A stretch of 64,000 nucleotides of DNA, from NCBI GenBank assembly GCA_023023105.1, contig CP083824.1, forward strand, positions 1,178,001-1,242,000, in the 5' to 3' direction. How positions within the stretch are numbered: the first letter of the stretch is position 1; each line of letters begins with the position of its first letter. Made by a program: the position numbers and the translations under genes. Shown here in pieces: positions 39,409 through 50,615 of this stretch. The notes beneath the pieces were generated by a model. It was not told the origin of the DNA. It saw only the letters and a list, made by a program, of their open reading frames with translations, and ran no database searches. The DNA is from Enterobacter ludwigii. Lineage in GTDB: Bacteria > Pseudomonadota > Gammaproteobacteria > Enterobacterales > Enterobacteriaceae.

Positions 39409-40362
39409 TCAGAAGGCCTGGCGGATAATGCGGATGACGTTTTCCAGTACCGGATCGCGCAAACTCAGTTTGTTGTAATGCAGTGAAATCTCGATAGATT
39501 CCGCATTAAGTTGACTGAGAGGAATACTCTCCAGCGGCCAGCATTTTCGGAGCAGGCTGTACAGGCGTGAAGGCATGATACAGAGCATGTCACTGCTGCC
39601 AATCAGGGATGCGGTGGTAAACATATTGTAACTGCTGAAACTGATCTGACGTTCCGGGAAGATTTCATCAATCCGCTGGCGCAGGGCATGATTAGACTGC
39701 CCATCGGTCATGAATGATGAATGATCATAGTTACGCAAGTTTTCGATGGCCAATGGCTCGCTAAGAGCAGGATGATGTTGGCGGCACACCAGAACCAGGT
39801 TATCTGCATAAAGCACATTTTGCCCGAGTGCTCTGGCGCTAAAGCTGCCGCTATCAATAATCAGGTCTGTCTGAAACTGAGCAAGCTGAATATCAGGTTC
39901 ATTGAGAGGCACATTGCGAAGCAGGAGCTGCGGCACTTGCTCTTTCACGGCCTGGAAGATCGCAGGCATCACCAGTACACCCACAGAAGGGGAGCAGCCG
40001 ATGGTGATGGTTCTCTGCTTATCGTAGCTCCCGGTTAAATCCAGTGCGCCCAGGATCGACTCCAGCCCCTGGCTGATGTACTCGTGGAGGTGTGTGGCGT
40101 AAGCCGTTGGCGTCACCCCCTGACCCTTACGGATAAATAACGGGTCGGGAAATATAGCGCGTAGCTTTTGGATTGACTGACTTATTGCTGATGGCGTGAG
40201 ATTAAGAATTTTCGCAGCATTAACGATACCCTTATGGACATATACTGCCTCAAAAATAGTCAGTAAATTGAGATCAATATTACGTAAAGTCCGAAAAATT
40301 TGCGGCTTGTCTTCGCCACCAGGTTCATTCAGGCGTTTAGCTGGTAAATTAGTAGACTCCAC
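39409..40362 (-). CDS. ybeF: YbeF, LysR-type regulator
   Basis: The 317-residue protein has a LysR HTH after a 30-residue lead (NLLTIFEAVYVHKGIVNAAK then SAISQSIQKLR near residues 33-70; motifs only in part) and a substrate-binding domain. Targets are not established to my knowledge. Monocistronic between lipB and lipA, with an AT-rich 291-bp upstream gap (40363-40653) in which I see no further gene. Confidence 0.9.
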   Translation of the reverse strand: MESTNLPAKRLNEPGGEDKPQIFRTLRNIDLNLLTIFEAVYVHKGIVNAAKILNLTPSAISQSIQKLRAIFPDPLFIRKGQGVTPTAYATHLHEYISQGLESILGALDLTGSYDKQRTITIGCSPSVGVLVMPAIFQAVKEQVPQLLLRNVPLNEPDIQLAQFQTDLIIDSGSFSARALGQNVLYADNLVLVCRQHHPALSEPLAIENLRNYDHSSFMTDGQSNHALRQRIDEIFPERQISFSSYNMFTTASLIGSSDMLCIMPSRLYSLLRKCWPLESIPLSQLNAESIEISLHYNKLSLRDPVLENVIRIIRQAF

Positions 40363-40653
40363 GCTTTTACTCCGTATACATTCACATTATGAATGATAGT
40401 TGAATTTATTTATTATGCCTGTAGAGATTCGTAAAGTGTTGGTTTTGTTTTACTTGTCTATCAAAAACAAACAGTTGTGTGATTATCACTCAAGTTACTT
40501 AGATCCTGCGTATCGCGCTTGCTGGAGGCTAAATAATATGTAACGGTAATATTCGGGCGCTTCGAAAATATAGAATCTATGGTTTATTGTAAATCGTAAA
40601 AGCGGTAAATAAACACTGGCCCGTCAAATTATCGAGCCATGTTGTATAATATA

Positions 40654-41295
40654 TTAAGCAGGGATATATTCGTGCGGAGGATTGTTAAGTAGCGCTAACA
40701 TGTGCTTCAAAAGGACAGGACGAATATTTTCTGGCGCAGCCGTGTCGACCCACTGGCACATTTGTGTCATTTCCATACCGGCGTAGCCACAGGGGTTTAT
40801 GCGCTGGAAAGGCGTAAGATCCATATTAATATTCAACGCCAGACCGTGAAATGAACAACCTTTTCGAATACGCAGTCCCAGAGAGCAGATCTTCATTTCG
40901 CCGACGTAGACACCAGGTGCATCGGCACGCGGGTGAGCGTCAATACCGTATTCCGCCAGCGTATTGACGACAGTGTGTTCCAGTAAGGTCACCAGTTCAC
41001 GCACACCCAGCTTTCTGCGCTTCAGATTCAGCAGGACGTACATCACCTGCTGCCCCGGCCCGTGATACGTTACCTGTCCGCCGCGGTCGCTCTGAATAAC
41101 CGGGATATCACCCGTCATTAATAAGTGTTCTGCTTTTCCCGCCTGGCCCTGTGTAAATACCGGCAGGTGTTCGACCAGCCAGATTTCATCAGGGGTGCTG
41201 TCATCGCGTGAATCGGTGAAGTCATGCATAGCCTGGGAGACAGGCTCATAAGGTTGCAGCCCGAGGTGACGGACCAGAATTTTATCCTGATACAA
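40654..41295 (-). CDS. lipB: Octanoyl-ACP:protein octanoyltransferase
   Basis: The 213-residue enzyme transfers octanoate from ACP to lipoyl domains. Present are the [12 protein letters not shown] loop near residue 70, the lysine in GEMKICSLG near 135 and the acyl-accepting cysteine in NPCGYAGME near 169. I chose a TTG start at 41295: GGAG lies 9 bases upstream and the length then equals E. coli LipB, which also starts with TTG as I recall. An ATG at 41322 would add nine residues but has no ribosome site. Confidence 0.94.
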   Translation of the reverse strand: MYQDKILVRHLGLQPYEPVSQAMHDFTDSRDDSTPDEIWLVEHLPVFTQGQAGKAEHLLMTGDIPVIQSDRGGQVTYHGPGQQVMYVLLNLKRRKLGVRELVTLLEHTVVNTLAEYGIDAHPRADAPGVYVGEMKICSLGLRIRKGCSFHGLALNINMDLTPFQRINPCGYAGMEMTQMCQWVDTAAPENIRPVLLKHMLALLNNPPHEYIPA

Positions 41296-41356
41296 AACTG
41301 CGTCTCCGAAGACGAAGGACATAAGATGAGAGGGAGTATATCACAGCGGGGAGAGG

Positions 41357-41380
41357 GGTTACCCGGCAAAGCGGGTAACC
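41357..41380 (-). terminator. Hairpin between ybeD and lipB
   Basis: GGTTACCC and GGGTAACC pair around an 8-base loop just after the ybeD stop. It lacks a U-tract, so it may stabilise or only weakly terminate. Confidence 0.4.
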
Positions 41381-41389
41381 TCAAAGGGA

Positions 41390-41653
41390 CTACAGCACCA
41401 TACGAACAATTTCGATATTGCCGAGTTCTTCGTACAGCGTCTCAACCTGCTCAATGTGAGTCGCAGTGATGGTAATAGAAACCGAGTGGTAGTTGCCCTT
41501 GCTGCTTGGTTTTACTGACGGAGAGTAGTCACCCGGCGCATGGCGCTGTACCACTTCAACCACCTGATCAACCAGCTCAGGTTTCGCCAGACCCATTACT
41601 TTGTAGGTAAACGGGGTAGGGAATTCAAGCAGTTCGTTAAGTTTGGTTTTCAT
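41390..41653 (-). CDS. ybeD: YbeD, DUF493 ACT-like protein
   Basis: The 87-residue protein is the conserved DUF493 family, with an alpha/beta fold related to regulatory ACT domains (start [15 protein letters not shown], central [12 protein letters not shown] strand). Its job is unknown; its constant place before lipB suggests a link to lipoylation, which is only inference. Confidence 0.93.
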   Translation of the reverse strand: MKTKLNELLEFPTPFTYKVMGLAKPELVDQVVEVVQRHAPGDYSPSVKPSSKGNYHSVSITITATHIEQVETLYEELGNIEIVRMVL

Positions 41654-41675
41654 GTCAGCTCCGGCGTAACGTCAA

Positions 41676-41707
41676 AAAGAATAACTCCCACGTCAGGTGG
41701 GAGTTAT
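41676..41707 (-). terminator. Terminator of dacA
   Basis: On the minus strand ATAACTCCCAC and GTGGGAGTTAT pair around 5 bases and are followed by TCTTTTTGAC. Confidence 0.8.
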
Positions 41708-41758
41708 CAGGATACTTAGTATATGGGGATCAAAATCACACTTTCAAGTGTTCGATTT

Positions 41759-42970
41759 TTAACCAAACCAGTGATGGAACATCAATTTAATGTAATCAAT
41801 GATTTTGCCGAAGAAATTGCCTTCAGGAATTTCTTGCAGGACAACCAGTGGACGCTGATCGATAGTCTTGCCATCCAGCTGGAAGTTGATCGTGCCCACC
41901 ACCTGGTTTTTCTGCAGTGGCGCATGCAGTTCGGTGCTGTTCAGTACATAGCTGGCTTTCAGATCTTTCATTCGACCGCGTGGAATGGTCAGGTACAGGT
42001 CTTTATCAACGCCGAGGGAAGCACGGTCGTTATCGCCGAACCAGACAGGTTCAGAAGCAAACTCTTTACCTGCTTTCAGTGGGTTTACGGTTTCGAAGAA
42101 ACGGAAGCCCCAGGTCAGCAGTTTTTTGCTTTCTGTTTCACGGCCTTTAAAGGTGCGACCGCCCATCACGGCGGAGATCAGACGCATCTGGCCTTCTGTC
42201 GCAGAGGCCACCAGGTTGTAGCCGGCTTTGTCGGTGTGACCGGTTTTGATGCCGTCAACGTTCAGGCTGTTATCCCACAGCAAGCCGTTACGGTTGGTCT
42301 GACGAATACCGTTGAAGGTGAACTCTTTCTCTTTATAGATGGAGTACTCATTAGGTACGTCGCGGATCAGTGCCTGACCAATCAGCGCCATATCACGTGC
42401 GGAGCTGTACTGGCCATCGGCGTCCAGGCCATGCACGGTCTGGAAATGGCTGTTTTTCAGACCCAGCGCGGTAACATAGCTGTTCATCAGACCTACGAAG
42501 GCATCCTGACTACCGGCGGCGAAATCGGCCATGGCTACGCAGGCATCGTTACCAGACTGCAGGTTGATACCACGGATCAACTGAGAAACAGGAACCTGCA
42601 TACCTGGTTTCAGGAACATCAGCGAGGAACCTTTGAAAACAGGGTTCCCGGTTGCCCACGCATCGTTACCGATGGTGACCAGGTCTGATTCTTTGAATTT
42701 ACCTGCTTTCATCGCCTGGCCGATAACGTAGCTGGTCATCATTTTGGTCAGGCTAGCCGGGTCACGGCGAGCATCGGCGTTCTGTTCCGCCAGCACTTTG
42801 CCAGAGTTGTAGTCGATCAGGATGTAGGATTCAGCATCAATTTGCGGAACGCCAGGGATCATGGTCTTGATATTCAGGTCATCGGCGTGAGCTGCAGAGA
42901 GTGCAGTAGCGCAAAGGGCCGTGGTCAGCGCCATGCGCTGCACAAAACGAGCGGAAAAAGTGGTCTTCAT
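41759..42970 (-). CDS. dacA: D-alanyl-D-alanine carboxypeptidase, PBP5
   Basis: The 403-residue low-molecular-weight PBP trims the terminal D-Ala of muropeptide stems. It has a 29-residue signal peptide (ending SAAHA), the SxxK motif in SLTKM near residue 73, SGN near residue 139, KTG in KTGHT near residue 242 and a C-terminal amphipathic membrane anchor. Length equals E. coli PBP5. Confidence 0.97.
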   Translation of the reverse strand: MKTTFSARFVQRMALTTALCATALSAAHADDLNIKTMIPGVPQIDAESYILIDYNSGKVLAEQNADARRDPASLTKMMTSYVIGQAMKAGKFKESDLVTIGNDAWATGNPVFKGSSLMFLKPGMQVPVSQLIRGINLQSGNDACVAMADFAAGSQDAFVGLMNSYVTALGLKNSHFQTVHGLDADGQYSSARDMALIGQALIRDVPNEYSIYKEKEFTFNGIRQTNRNGLLWDNSLNVDGIKTGHTDKAGYNLVASATEGQMRLISAVMGGRTFKGRETESKKLLTWGFRFFETVNPLKAGKEFASEPVWFGDNDRASLGVDKDLYLTIPRGRMKDLKASYVLNSTELHAPLQKNQVVGTINFQLDGKTIDQRPLVVLQEIPEGNFFGKIIDYIKLMFHHWFG

Positions 42971-43109
42971 GGTCAGAACTACGACATCCGTGATGGAATT
43001 AAAAAAAGTGCCCTACTATAGCAAATGCTATTCAGGCAGGCATCCGACTTTAAGCATGAGTTTGTGAATGTGTTTTACACAAACTGACAATTCGGATACC
43101 GCCGGTTCA

Positions 43110-44222
43110 TTATTTCGCAACAGCGATAAATGACTGAAGTTGAGCTTCATTCTGCAGACGCTGCTGCAAGGACGCTGCCTGCGATTTGCTGGCAAACGGC
43201 CCCATTTGAATACGCCAGACCGCGCCATTCTGCTCAACGCGTCCTGGTACGCCAAACTGCTGGCTCAGACGCTGCTGATACTGTTTGGCTCGGGCCTGAT
43301 CGCTCACTGCGCCTACCTGAACCACATAACTGCCACTGGCCGCTGCTGGAGCAGCAACTGGCGCACTTTGCGTCACGGCTGGGGCTGTTACAGGAGCTGG
43401 CTGGGTAGCCGGAGCGGTAACAGGAGCGGGTGCTGGTGTAGGTTCACTGCCTTCCAGCACGCCTGCGGCTAAGGTCGTTGGTGCGCCAAGGAAGCCGCTA
43501 CTCTTTACCGGCGCGCCGGTCGAGTCATCGCTTTGCAGGGTATCATTGCTGATGGCGCGGATCTCCCCACCTGGCTGAGCAGGCTCTGCCGGTGAAGAGG
43601 CGCTCCCCATTCCACCGTCAAGATTTGGGCGGTCAGGAAGGGCATAAGTCTGTTTAGCCACCGTGGTACATGCTGTGCCTGGGCCGGACAGCGAACCATC
43701 CTGCGCTACAATAATCGGATCAATACGGACTTTGGTATTGTTTGAGGTGTTCAGGCGGTCAGCGGATGCGCGGGACAGAGAGATCACCCGGTCATTACCG
43801 TACGGGCCGCGATCGTTAATTTTCACGACGATCATTCGCCCATTCGCCAGGTTCGTTATACGAGCATAGCTTGGGATCGGCAGCGTTGGGTGCGCTGCGG
43901 TAAGCTGCATTGGGTCAAAGGCTTCGCCTGATGCAGTCAGGTTACTACCGGGTTCAGCATCATAAATGGCGGCAAAGCCTGCCTGACTGAAACGAGAAGG
44001 ATCCTGAACAATTTTGTAGCTTTTGCCGTCGCGCTCGTAATCCTGATTCGCGCTGGCATTTAGCGGTTCATAAACGGGATCGGCACCGCTGATTTCAACG
44101 ATCGGGCCATTACAAACCGCAGGCTGCGGTGGCGCGACGGTTGCCTGTTGCTGACCATCATCACTTGTGCAGGCCGCAAGTAAACTTGCCGCGATGCAGA
44201 TCCCCAGCCACTGCTTACGCAT
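43110..44222 (-). CDS. rlpA: RlpA, septal-ring lytic transglycosylase lipoprotein
   Basis: The 370-residue lipoprotein has a lipobox LLAAC (Cys18), a double-psi beta-barrel domain (about residues 75-175), a Pro/Ala-rich linker (about 255-295) with repeated APVTAPA units and a C-terminal SPOR domain that binds denuded septal glycan. It lies 16 bp after mrdB in the mrdA-mrdB-rlpA order of E. coli. The low-complexity linker is longer and more repetitive than other parts, prone to length changes. Confidence 0.95.
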   Translation of the reverse strand: MRKQWLGICIAASLLAACTSDDGQQQATVAPPQPAVCNGPIVEISGADPVYEPLNASANQDYERDGKSYKIVQDPSRFSQAGFAAIYDAEPGSNLTASGEAFDPMQLTAAHPTLPIPSYARITNLANGRMIVVKINDRGPYGNDRVISLSRASADRLNTSNNTKVRIDPIIVAQDGSLSGPGTACTTVAKQTYALPDRPNLDGGMGSASSPAEPAQPGGEIRAISNDTLQSDDSTGAPVKSSGFLGAPTTLAAGVLEGSEPTPAPAPVTAPATQPAPVTAPAVTQSAPVAAPAAASGSYVVQVGAVSDQARAKQYQQRLSQQFGVPGRVEQNGAVWRIQMGPFASKSQAASLQQRLQNEAQLQSFIAVAK

Positions 44223-44238
44223 TCCGATCCCCTTATTT

Positions 44239-45351
44239 TTATACGCTTTTTGACAACATTTTTCTGTGGGTATGGATCGACATTACGATACCAAACCCGG
44301 CCATCAACACGATCAGTGCCGAGCCTCCGTAACTCACCAGCGGTAGCGGTACGCCTACTACAGGCAGAATACCACTCACCATACCAATATTTACGAAGAC
44401 ATAAACGAATAAAATCAACATTAACCCGCCAGCCATGACGCGACCAAAGGTGGTTTGCGCACGAGCGGCAATCCACAATCCGCGCATGATTAGCAGCACG
44501 TAGAGCGCCAGCAATATCAAGATGCCAACCAGTCCCAGCTCTTCCGCCAGTACCGCAAAGATAAAGTCAGTGTGGCGTTCCGGTAAAAATTCCAGCTGAG
44601 ACTGGGTGCCGTGTAGCCAGCCTTTACCGCGTAGCCCACCAGAGCCAATCGCAATCTTGGACTGAATAATATGATAGCCCGCACCAAGCGGATCGGTTTC
44701 TGGATCGAGCAACATCATTACGCGCTGGCGCTGGTAATCATGCATCAGGAAGAACCAGAGAATGGGGATGAAAGCCGCAATCAGCACCACCGCGATACCA
44801 ATCAGACGCCAGCTTAAGCCCGACAGGAAGAGAACAAACAGGCCGGAGAGGGCGATTAAGATTGAGGTGCCAAGGTCAGGCTGCGCGGCAACCAGCAGTG
44901 TCGGCAGGAAAATCAGCACCAGCGCGATGGCGGTATTTTTTAGCGACGGCGGGCAGACGTCACGGTTGATAAAGCGCGCGACCATCAATGGAACGGCAAT
45001 TTTGGCAATTTCAGAAGGCTGGAAGCGAACCACACCCAGATCCAGCCAGCGCTGTGCGCCTTTAGAGATAGCGCCGAAGGCGTCAACCGCAACCAGCAAC
45101 ACAATACAGAATATATACAGGTACGGTGCCCAGCCTTCATAGACGCGCGGCGGGATCTGCGCCATGACCACCATAATGACCAGCCCCATCGCGATCTGGC
45201 CGATTTTGCGCTCCATCATGCCGATGTCCTGGCCACTGGCGCTCCAGATAACCAGGGCGCTGTAAACCAGCAGAGCCAGCAGGATCAGCAGCATGGCTGG
45301 GTCGATGTGGATTTTATCCCACAGCGATTTCTTATTTGGATTATCCGTCAT
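44239..45351 (-). CDS. mrdB: RodA, SEDS peptidoglycan polymerase of the elongasome
   Basis: The 370-residue SEDS protein has about ten membrane helices and the motifs [16 protein letters not shown] near residue 105 and a late [13 protein letters not shown] segment near residue 335. RodA polymerises glycan strands during side-wall growth together with PBP2, whose gene ends 2 bp upstream. Confidence 0.97.
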   Translation of the reverse strand: MTDNPNKKSLWDKIHIDPAMLLILLALLVYSALVIWSASGQDIGMMERKIGQIAMGLVIMVVMAQIPPRVYEGWAPYLYIFCIVLLVAVDAFGAISKGAQRWLDLGVVRFQPSEIAKIAVPLMVARFINRDVCPPSLKNTAIALVLIFLPTLLVAAQPDLGTSILIALSGLFVLFLSGLSWRLIGIAVVLIAAFIPILWFFLMHDYQRQRVMMLLDPETDPLGAGYHIIQSKIAIGSGGLRGKGWLHGTQSQLEFLPERHTDFIFAVLAEELGLVGILILLALYVLLIMRGLWIAARAQTTFGRVMAGGLMLILFVYVFVNIGMVSGILPVVGVPLPLVSYGGSALIVLMAGFGIVMSIHTHRKMLSKSV

Positions 45352-45353
45352 GA

Positions 45354-47255
45354 TTATTGGTCCTCCGCCGCAGCGGCGGCCGGGTTTTCAGCCGGCAGTT
45401 CGGTGTTGTTATCACCCAGCATAATGTGGTCAAGGATCTGGCGCATGATGGTCCCGACTGCTGGTCCGGCACCGCCGTTCTCCAGAATCATTGCCACCGC
45501 CACCTGCGGGTTATCATAAGGGGCAAATGCCGTCATCAGTTTATGGTCACGCAGTCTTTCGGCAATGCGGTGCGCGTTATAGGTTTCATTGGCTTTCAGA
45601 CCAAACACCTGCGCAGTACCTGATTTCGCGGCCACTTTATACGGCGTACCAGCGAAATACTTATGCGCGGTACCGTTAGGACGGTTTGCTACGCCGTACA
45701 TACCGTCTTTAGCGATTTCCCAGAAGCCGGAGTGAATATCCCCCACAGGCGCTTCATGCGGCTGGTTCCAGGGCACTTTTTTACCGTCTTCAACCGTACT
45801 TAGTAGCAGGTGTGGAACTTTCACGACACCGTCATTGATGAGGATCATCATGGCTTTGTTCATCTGAAGCGGTGTTGCTGTCCAGTAACCCTGTCCGATA
45901 CCCACCGGAATGGTATCGCCCTGATACCATGGTTTTTTAAAGCGTTTCAGCTTCCATTCACGCGTTGGCATATTACCGGAACGTTCTTCTGCAAGGTCAA
46001 CGCCGGTGTAGTGCCCATAACCGAATTTGCTCATCCACTCTGAGAGGCGGTCAATCCCCATGTCATACGCCACCTGATAGAAGAAGGTATCCGCAGACTC
46101 CTCCAGCGATTTGGTGACGTTCAGATGACCGTGGCCCCATTTTTTCCAGTCACGGTAGCGTTTTTCAGAACCAGGCAACTGCCACCAGCCCGGGTCAAAC
46201 AGGCTGGTATTACGGTTGATAACACCGGCACTCAATGCAGAAACCGCCACGTACGGTTTAACCGTTGACGCTGGCGGGTAAACACCCTGTGTCGCGCGGT
46301 TCACCAGCGGCGTATTAGGGTCATTCAGCAGACCGGAATAGTCCTTACTGGAGATGCCATCGACAAACAGGTTCGGGTCATAACTTGGCATTGAAACCAT
46401 TGCCAGAATGCCACCGGTACGCGGATCGGTGACCACAACGGCTGCTCGGCTGCCTGCCAGCAGGGTTTCAATATACTGCTGAAGCTTAAGATCGAGCGTC
46501 AGATACACATCATGTCCCGCCTGAGGCGGCACTTCTTTAAGCTGGCGAATAACGCGGCCACGGTTGTTAACCTCAACCTCTTCATAGCCAGTCTGTCCGT
46601 GCAGAACATCTTCGTAATAACGTTCAATCCCCAGCTTACCGATATCGTGCGTCGCGGCGTAGTTCGCCAGTTTGCCGTCTTTATCGAGACGATCGACGTC
46701 TTTATCGTTAATTTTGGAAACGTAGCCAATCACATGCGTCAGCGCAGAGCCATAAGGGTAGTAGCGACGTTTGTAACCCTTCACTTCCACGCCGGGGAAA
46801 CGGTACTGGTTTACCGCAAAGCGGGCAACCTGGACTTCCGTCAGATTGGTTTTTACCGGAATGGAGGTGAAACGGTGAGAGCGGGCCCGTTCTTTTTTGA
46901 AAGCGGCGATATCGTCATCGTTAAGATCGACAACGCTTCTCAGCGCTTCCAGCGTATCCTGAACATTATCGACCTTTTCCGGCATCATCTCTATTTGATA
47001 GATGGTGCGGTTTAACGCCAGCGGTGTGCCGTTACGGTCGTAGATGATGCCGCGGCTGGGGGCGATTGGCACCAGCTTAATACGGTTTTCGTTTGAACGC
47101 GTCTGGTAATCGGTAAAGCGGACAATTTGCAGATTATAAAGGTTGGCGATCAGCACGCCGGTAAGCAGCAAAATCCCCGTAAAGGCGACCAGCGCCCGGC
47201 GCACAAACAGCGCGGACTCAGCCGTATAGTCGCGAAAAGAATTCTGTAGTTTCAT
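45354..47255 (-). CDS. mrdA: Penicillin-binding protein 2, elongasome transpeptidase
   Basis: The 633-residue protein has an N-terminal membrane anchor (about residues 20-45), a pedestal domain, and a class B transpeptidase domain with STVK near residue 330, SAD near 388 and KSGTA near 544. It cross-links peptidoglycan for rod shape and is the target of mecillinam. It begins 29 bp after rlmH. Confidence 0.97.
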   Translation of the reverse strand: MKLQNSFRDYTAESALFVRRALVAFTGILLLTGVLIANLYNLQIVRFTDYQTRSNENRIKLVPIAPSRGIIYDRNGTPLALNRTIYQIEMMPEKVDNVQDTLEALRSVVDLNDDDIAAFKKERARSHRFTSIPVKTNLTEVQVARFAVNQYRFPGVEVKGYKRRYYPYGSALTHVIGYVSKINDKDVDRLDKDGKLANYAATHDIGKLGIERYYEDVLHGQTGYEEVEVNNRGRVIRQLKEVPPQAGHDVYLTLDLKLQQYIETLLAGSRAAVVVTDPRTGGILAMVSMPSYDPNLFVDGISSKDYSGLLNDPNTPLVNRATQGVYPPASTVKPYVAVSALSAGVINRNTSLFDPGWWQLPGSEKRYRDWKKWGHGHLNVTKSLEESADTFFYQVAYDMGIDRLSEWMSKFGYGHYTGVDLAEERSGNMPTREWKLKRFKKPWYQGDTIPVGIGQGYWTATPLQMNKAMMILINDGVVKVPHLLLSTVEDGKKVPWNQPHEAPVGDIHSGFWEIAKDGMYGVANRPNGTAHKYFAGTPYKVAAKSGTAQVFGLKANETYNAHRIAERLRDHKLMTAFAPYDNPQVAVAMILENGGAGPAVGTIMRQILDHIMLGDNNTELPAENPAAAAAEDQ

Positions 47256-47284
47256 CCGCTGCTTAATCTACCCTGGTCAAGTCA

Positions 47285-47752
47285 CTATTCGCGGTGATAG
47301 GGGTGGTTGGTCGTAATGCTCCACGCGCGATACAGGCTTTCTGCCACCAGTACCCGAACGAGCGGATGGGGAAGCGTCAGCGCGGAGAGAGACCAACTTT
47401 GTTCTGCTGCCGCTTTGCAGGCAGGGGATAACCCTTCTGGCCCGCCAATCAACAGACTGACGTCACGGCCATCCTGCTTCCAGCGCTCCAGTTCGTGCGC
47501 CAGCTGCGGCGTATCCCAGGGTTTTCCTGGAATATCGAGGGTGACGATGCGGTTTTTGCCTGCGGCAGCCAGCATCAGTTCGCCCTCTTTATCAAGAATA
47601 CGTTTGATATCGGCGTTCTTGCCGCGCTTTCCGGCGGGGATCTCCACCAGTTCGAACGGCATGTCTTTTGGGAAACGACGCAGATACTCAGTAAAACCGG
47701 TTTGTACCCAGTCCGGCATTTTGGTGCCGACGGCGACCAGTTGCAACTTCAC
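47285..47752 (-). CDS. rlmH: 23S rRNA (pseudouridine1915-N3)-methyltransferase
   Basis: The 155-residue SPOUT methyltransferase methylates pseudouridine 1915 in helix 69 of 70S ribosomes. Present are the [11 protein letters not shown] knot near residue 103 and the C-terminal HPYHRE tail. It follows rsfS by 3 bp, as in E. coli. Confidence 0.97.
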   Translation of the reverse strand: MKLQLVAVGTKMPDWVQTGFTEYLRRFPKDMPFELVEIPAGKRGKNADIKRILDKEGELMLAAAGKNRIVTLDIPGKPWDTPQLAHELERWKQDGRDVSLLIGGPEGLSPACKAAAEQSWSLSALTLPHPLVRVLVAESLYRAWSITTNHPYHRE

Positions 47753-47755
47753 GCA

Positions 47756-48342
<587 letters not shown>

Positions 48343-48999
48343 TCAGGCATCTGCACTTTTCTGATACAACCCGTGTGCGTGAATATACGCCAGTACCGAT
48401 GCGGGCAGCAGATCGTCACACGCTAAGCCCTGTTGCAGGCGCTCACGAATGAGGGTCGCAGAGATATCGAACCACGGTGTTTCTGCCAGATAAATTTTCC
48501 CGGCAGGCTGATTGTGGAGATCTTCAACATTATCGGTGAGATGGTCTTCCAGCCATTGCTGATACTGCTCTTCGCGCATCGTCAGCGGATAACCCGGACG
48601 GCGGCAGACAAGCAGGTGGCTGTTCTCCAGAATGGTTTCATACTGATGCCATGTGGGGAGATTTAGCAGTGAATCCTGGCCAATAATGAAGGCCAGCGGC
48701 TTGTCAGGGCCTTGTTCAGTCCGCCACTCCTGCAGCGTCTGTGACGTCCAGGAGGGAGTATCGCGACGTAGCTCCCGTTCATCAAGTTTGAAAAGCGGTT
48801 TATCCGCAATGGCCAGGGCCAGCATCTCTTTGCGTTGCTCGCTGGTCGCCTCAGGCTGGGGACGGTGTGGCGGAACATTATTGGGCATAATGGTGACGCA
48901 CTGAAGCCCGATCAGATTCGCCAGAATTTCGACTGGCTTCAGATGCCCGTAATGTACCGGGTCGAAGGTGCCACCATACAGGGCCTGTAAAGAATGCAT
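48343..48999 (-). CDS. nadD: Nicotinate-mononucleotide adenylyltransferase
   Basis: The 218-residue enzyme makes deamido-NAD from nicotinate mononucleotide and ATP. It shows the nucleotidyltransferase motif [11 protein letters not shown] near residue 9 and the ISATLIRER motif near residue 180. I chose the ATG at 48999 (MHSLQ), 2 bp before the holA stop region; starts at 49008 or 49011 would overlap holA and add a few residues. Confidence 0.95.
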   Translation of the reverse strand: MHSLQALYGGTFDPVHYGHLKPVEILANLIGLQCVTIMPNNVPPHRPQPEATSEQRKEMLALAIADKPLFKLDERELRRDTPSWTSQTLQEWRTEQGPDKPLAFIIGQDSLLNLPTWHQYETILENSHLLVCRRPGYPLTMREEQYQQWLEDHLTDNVEDLHNQPAGKIYLAETPWFDISATLIRERLQQGLACDDLLPASVLAYIHAHGLYQKSADA

Positions 49000-49000
49000 G

Positions 49001-50032
49001 CTATCCATCAATAAATACGTCTGCGAGCGCCTTGTGGCAGAGCAGCAGAGAAAGGCTTTCCAGCTCTGCCCAGACCGACTGGCCGTAATCTTGTTTTAAC
49101 GTGAGCTCAGCGCGCATCAGCAGCTGAACAGCCTGTCGCAGCTGTTCATGACTCAGGCGGTTAATGGCCTCTGTCGTCATAGCCCGGCGATTTTGCCATA
49201 CGCGGTGTTTATCAAACAGCGAACGCAACGGCGTATGGGCAGACTGACGCTTTAGCGTAATCAGCAGCAGTAATTCGCGCTGCAGAGTACGTAGCAGAAT
49301 AACGGGTTCGCTCCCTTCGAGGCGCAGTTGTTGCAGAATATGCAGGGCGCGTTTGCTTTTCGCCGCCAACAACGCATCCACCCAGTGGAATGGCGTGAAG
49401 TGCGCGGCATCGTTAACGGCCTGTTCGACACGCGGTAGGGTGAGTTTACCATCCGGCCAGAGCAGGGAGAGTCTGTCAAGCGCCTGAGCCAGGGCCAGCA
49501 GATTTCCTTCATAGCAGTAGCAAAGCAGTTGATTCGCGGCGTCATCCAGTTGAAGGTTGTTTTGCTTCGCTCTCGCCGCCACCCATTTGGGTAGATGCGT
49601 TTGCTCAGGCGTCTGACAGGTGACCAGCACTGCGTGAGTTGCGAGCTGGGTAAACCAGGCTGCATTTTCCTGTGCTTTAGTGAGCTTGTTGCCGCGCACG
49701 ATGAAGAGCAGATCGCTGTGCAACAGGCTAACCAGCGTAGCGAGTTGTTCATTCATGGCCGCGTTAGGACCATTTTCCGGCAGCAGGATCTGGATAGTCT
49801 GGCGCGACGCGAAAAGACTCATCGCCTGGCAAAGCGAGAAGAGGGCGTTCCAGTCGGTGTTGTTATCCAGTTGAACGGTGTGATGTTCATCAAATCCCTG
49901 AGCCGCCGCCGCATGGCGCACGGCATCCAGGCTTTCCTGAAGTAATAGCGGATCGTTTCCAAGAAGCAAATACGCCGCGCGCAGCCCTTCATTGAGCTGC
50001 GCGCGAAGTTGTTCAGGATACAGCCTGATCAT
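49001..50032 (-). CDS. holA: DNA polymerase III delta subunit
   Basis: The 343-residue delta subunit opens the beta clamp within the clamp loader. The start MIRLYPEQL and the beta-binding [10 protein letters not shown] segment near residue 70 match E. coli. Two consecutive ATG codons overlap the lptE stop (ATGATG); the second gives the E. coli length. Confidence 0.96.
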   Translation of the reverse strand: MIRLYPEQLRAQLNEGLRAAYLLLGNDPLLLQESLDAVRHAAAAQGFDEHHTVQLDNNTDWNALFSLCQAMSLFASRQTIQILLPENGPNAAMNEQLATLVSLLHSDLLFIVRGNKLTKAQENAAWFTQLATHAVLVTCQTPEQTHLPKWVAARAKQNNLQLDDAANQLLCYCYEGNLLALAQALDRLSLLWPDGKLTLPRVEQAVNDAAHFTPFHWVDALLAAKSKRALHILQQLRLEGSEPVILLRTLQRELLLLITLKRQSAHTPLRSLFDKHRVWQNRRAMTTEAINRLSHEQLRQAVQLLMRAELTLKQDYGQSVWAELESLSLLLCHKALADVFIDG

Positions 50033-50601
50033 CATTTACCCAGAGAGTTAGCAGCGGGAAGCGTGCCAGCAACCGGTTTTTCAACAATGTCAGAACCTTG
50101 CTTGGTTGACGCTGCAACACTTGGCAGTTTACGGATCAGCTGTTCCGCTGCCTTGTCGTACATTTCGTTGATAATAATCTGCTGTTCGGCATCTTTTGCC
50201 AGCGCCGTCTGCGGATTATCGAAGAACGAACGGTACACTTTCGTGCTGATCGGATAAATATCTTTACCCGGGATCAGAACTGCCGCATCGACCGTTAACA
50301 CCATCTGATACTCTGCGGTGCGGCCATCCTGGAAGATAGAGGCTGTATCTCTCGACAGACCGCCTCCTATCACACGCAGAGACGGTACATCCTGGCGAAG
50401 CGTTTGTTTCTCAACAATTTCAACACCGTTCAGACGCAGCTGGTTACGAATTGCCCGGCTGAGTGGGCCATTCGGATCCCCGGAATCAAAGATCATCGTT
50501 TTCATCTGAGCAGGCACCGCCGTGGTATTGCGCAGGTGCCAGCCACAGCCAGCGGTGACAAGCACCGCCAGAGATAAGAGTATTGTTGCCAGTTGTCGCA
50601 C
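50032..50601 (-). CDS. lptE: LptE, LPS-assembly lipoprotein
   Basis: The 189-residue lipoprotein has a signal peptide with lipobox VTAGC (Cys19) and plugs the LptD barrel to insert LPS into the outer leaflet. Conserved GWHLR follows the cysteine. It starts 15 bp after leuS and overlaps holA, as in E. coli. Confidence 0.97.
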   Translation of the reverse strand: MRQLATILLSLAVLVTAGCGWHLRNTTAVPAQMKTMIFDSGDPNGPLSRAIRNQLRLNGVEIVEKQTLRQDVPSLRVIGGGLSRDTASIFQDGRTAEYQMVLTVDAAVLIPGKDIYPISTKVYRSFFDNPQTALAKDAEQQIIINEMYDKAAEQLIRKLPSVAASTKQGSDIVEKPVAGTLPAANSLGK

Positions 50602-50615
50602 GTTTCCTCCCGCGC

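Noticed and set aside
43390..43440. Assembly artefact in the repetitive RlpA linker
   Set aside because: The Ala/Pro/Thr repeats are in frame and typical of RlpA linkers, which vary in length.
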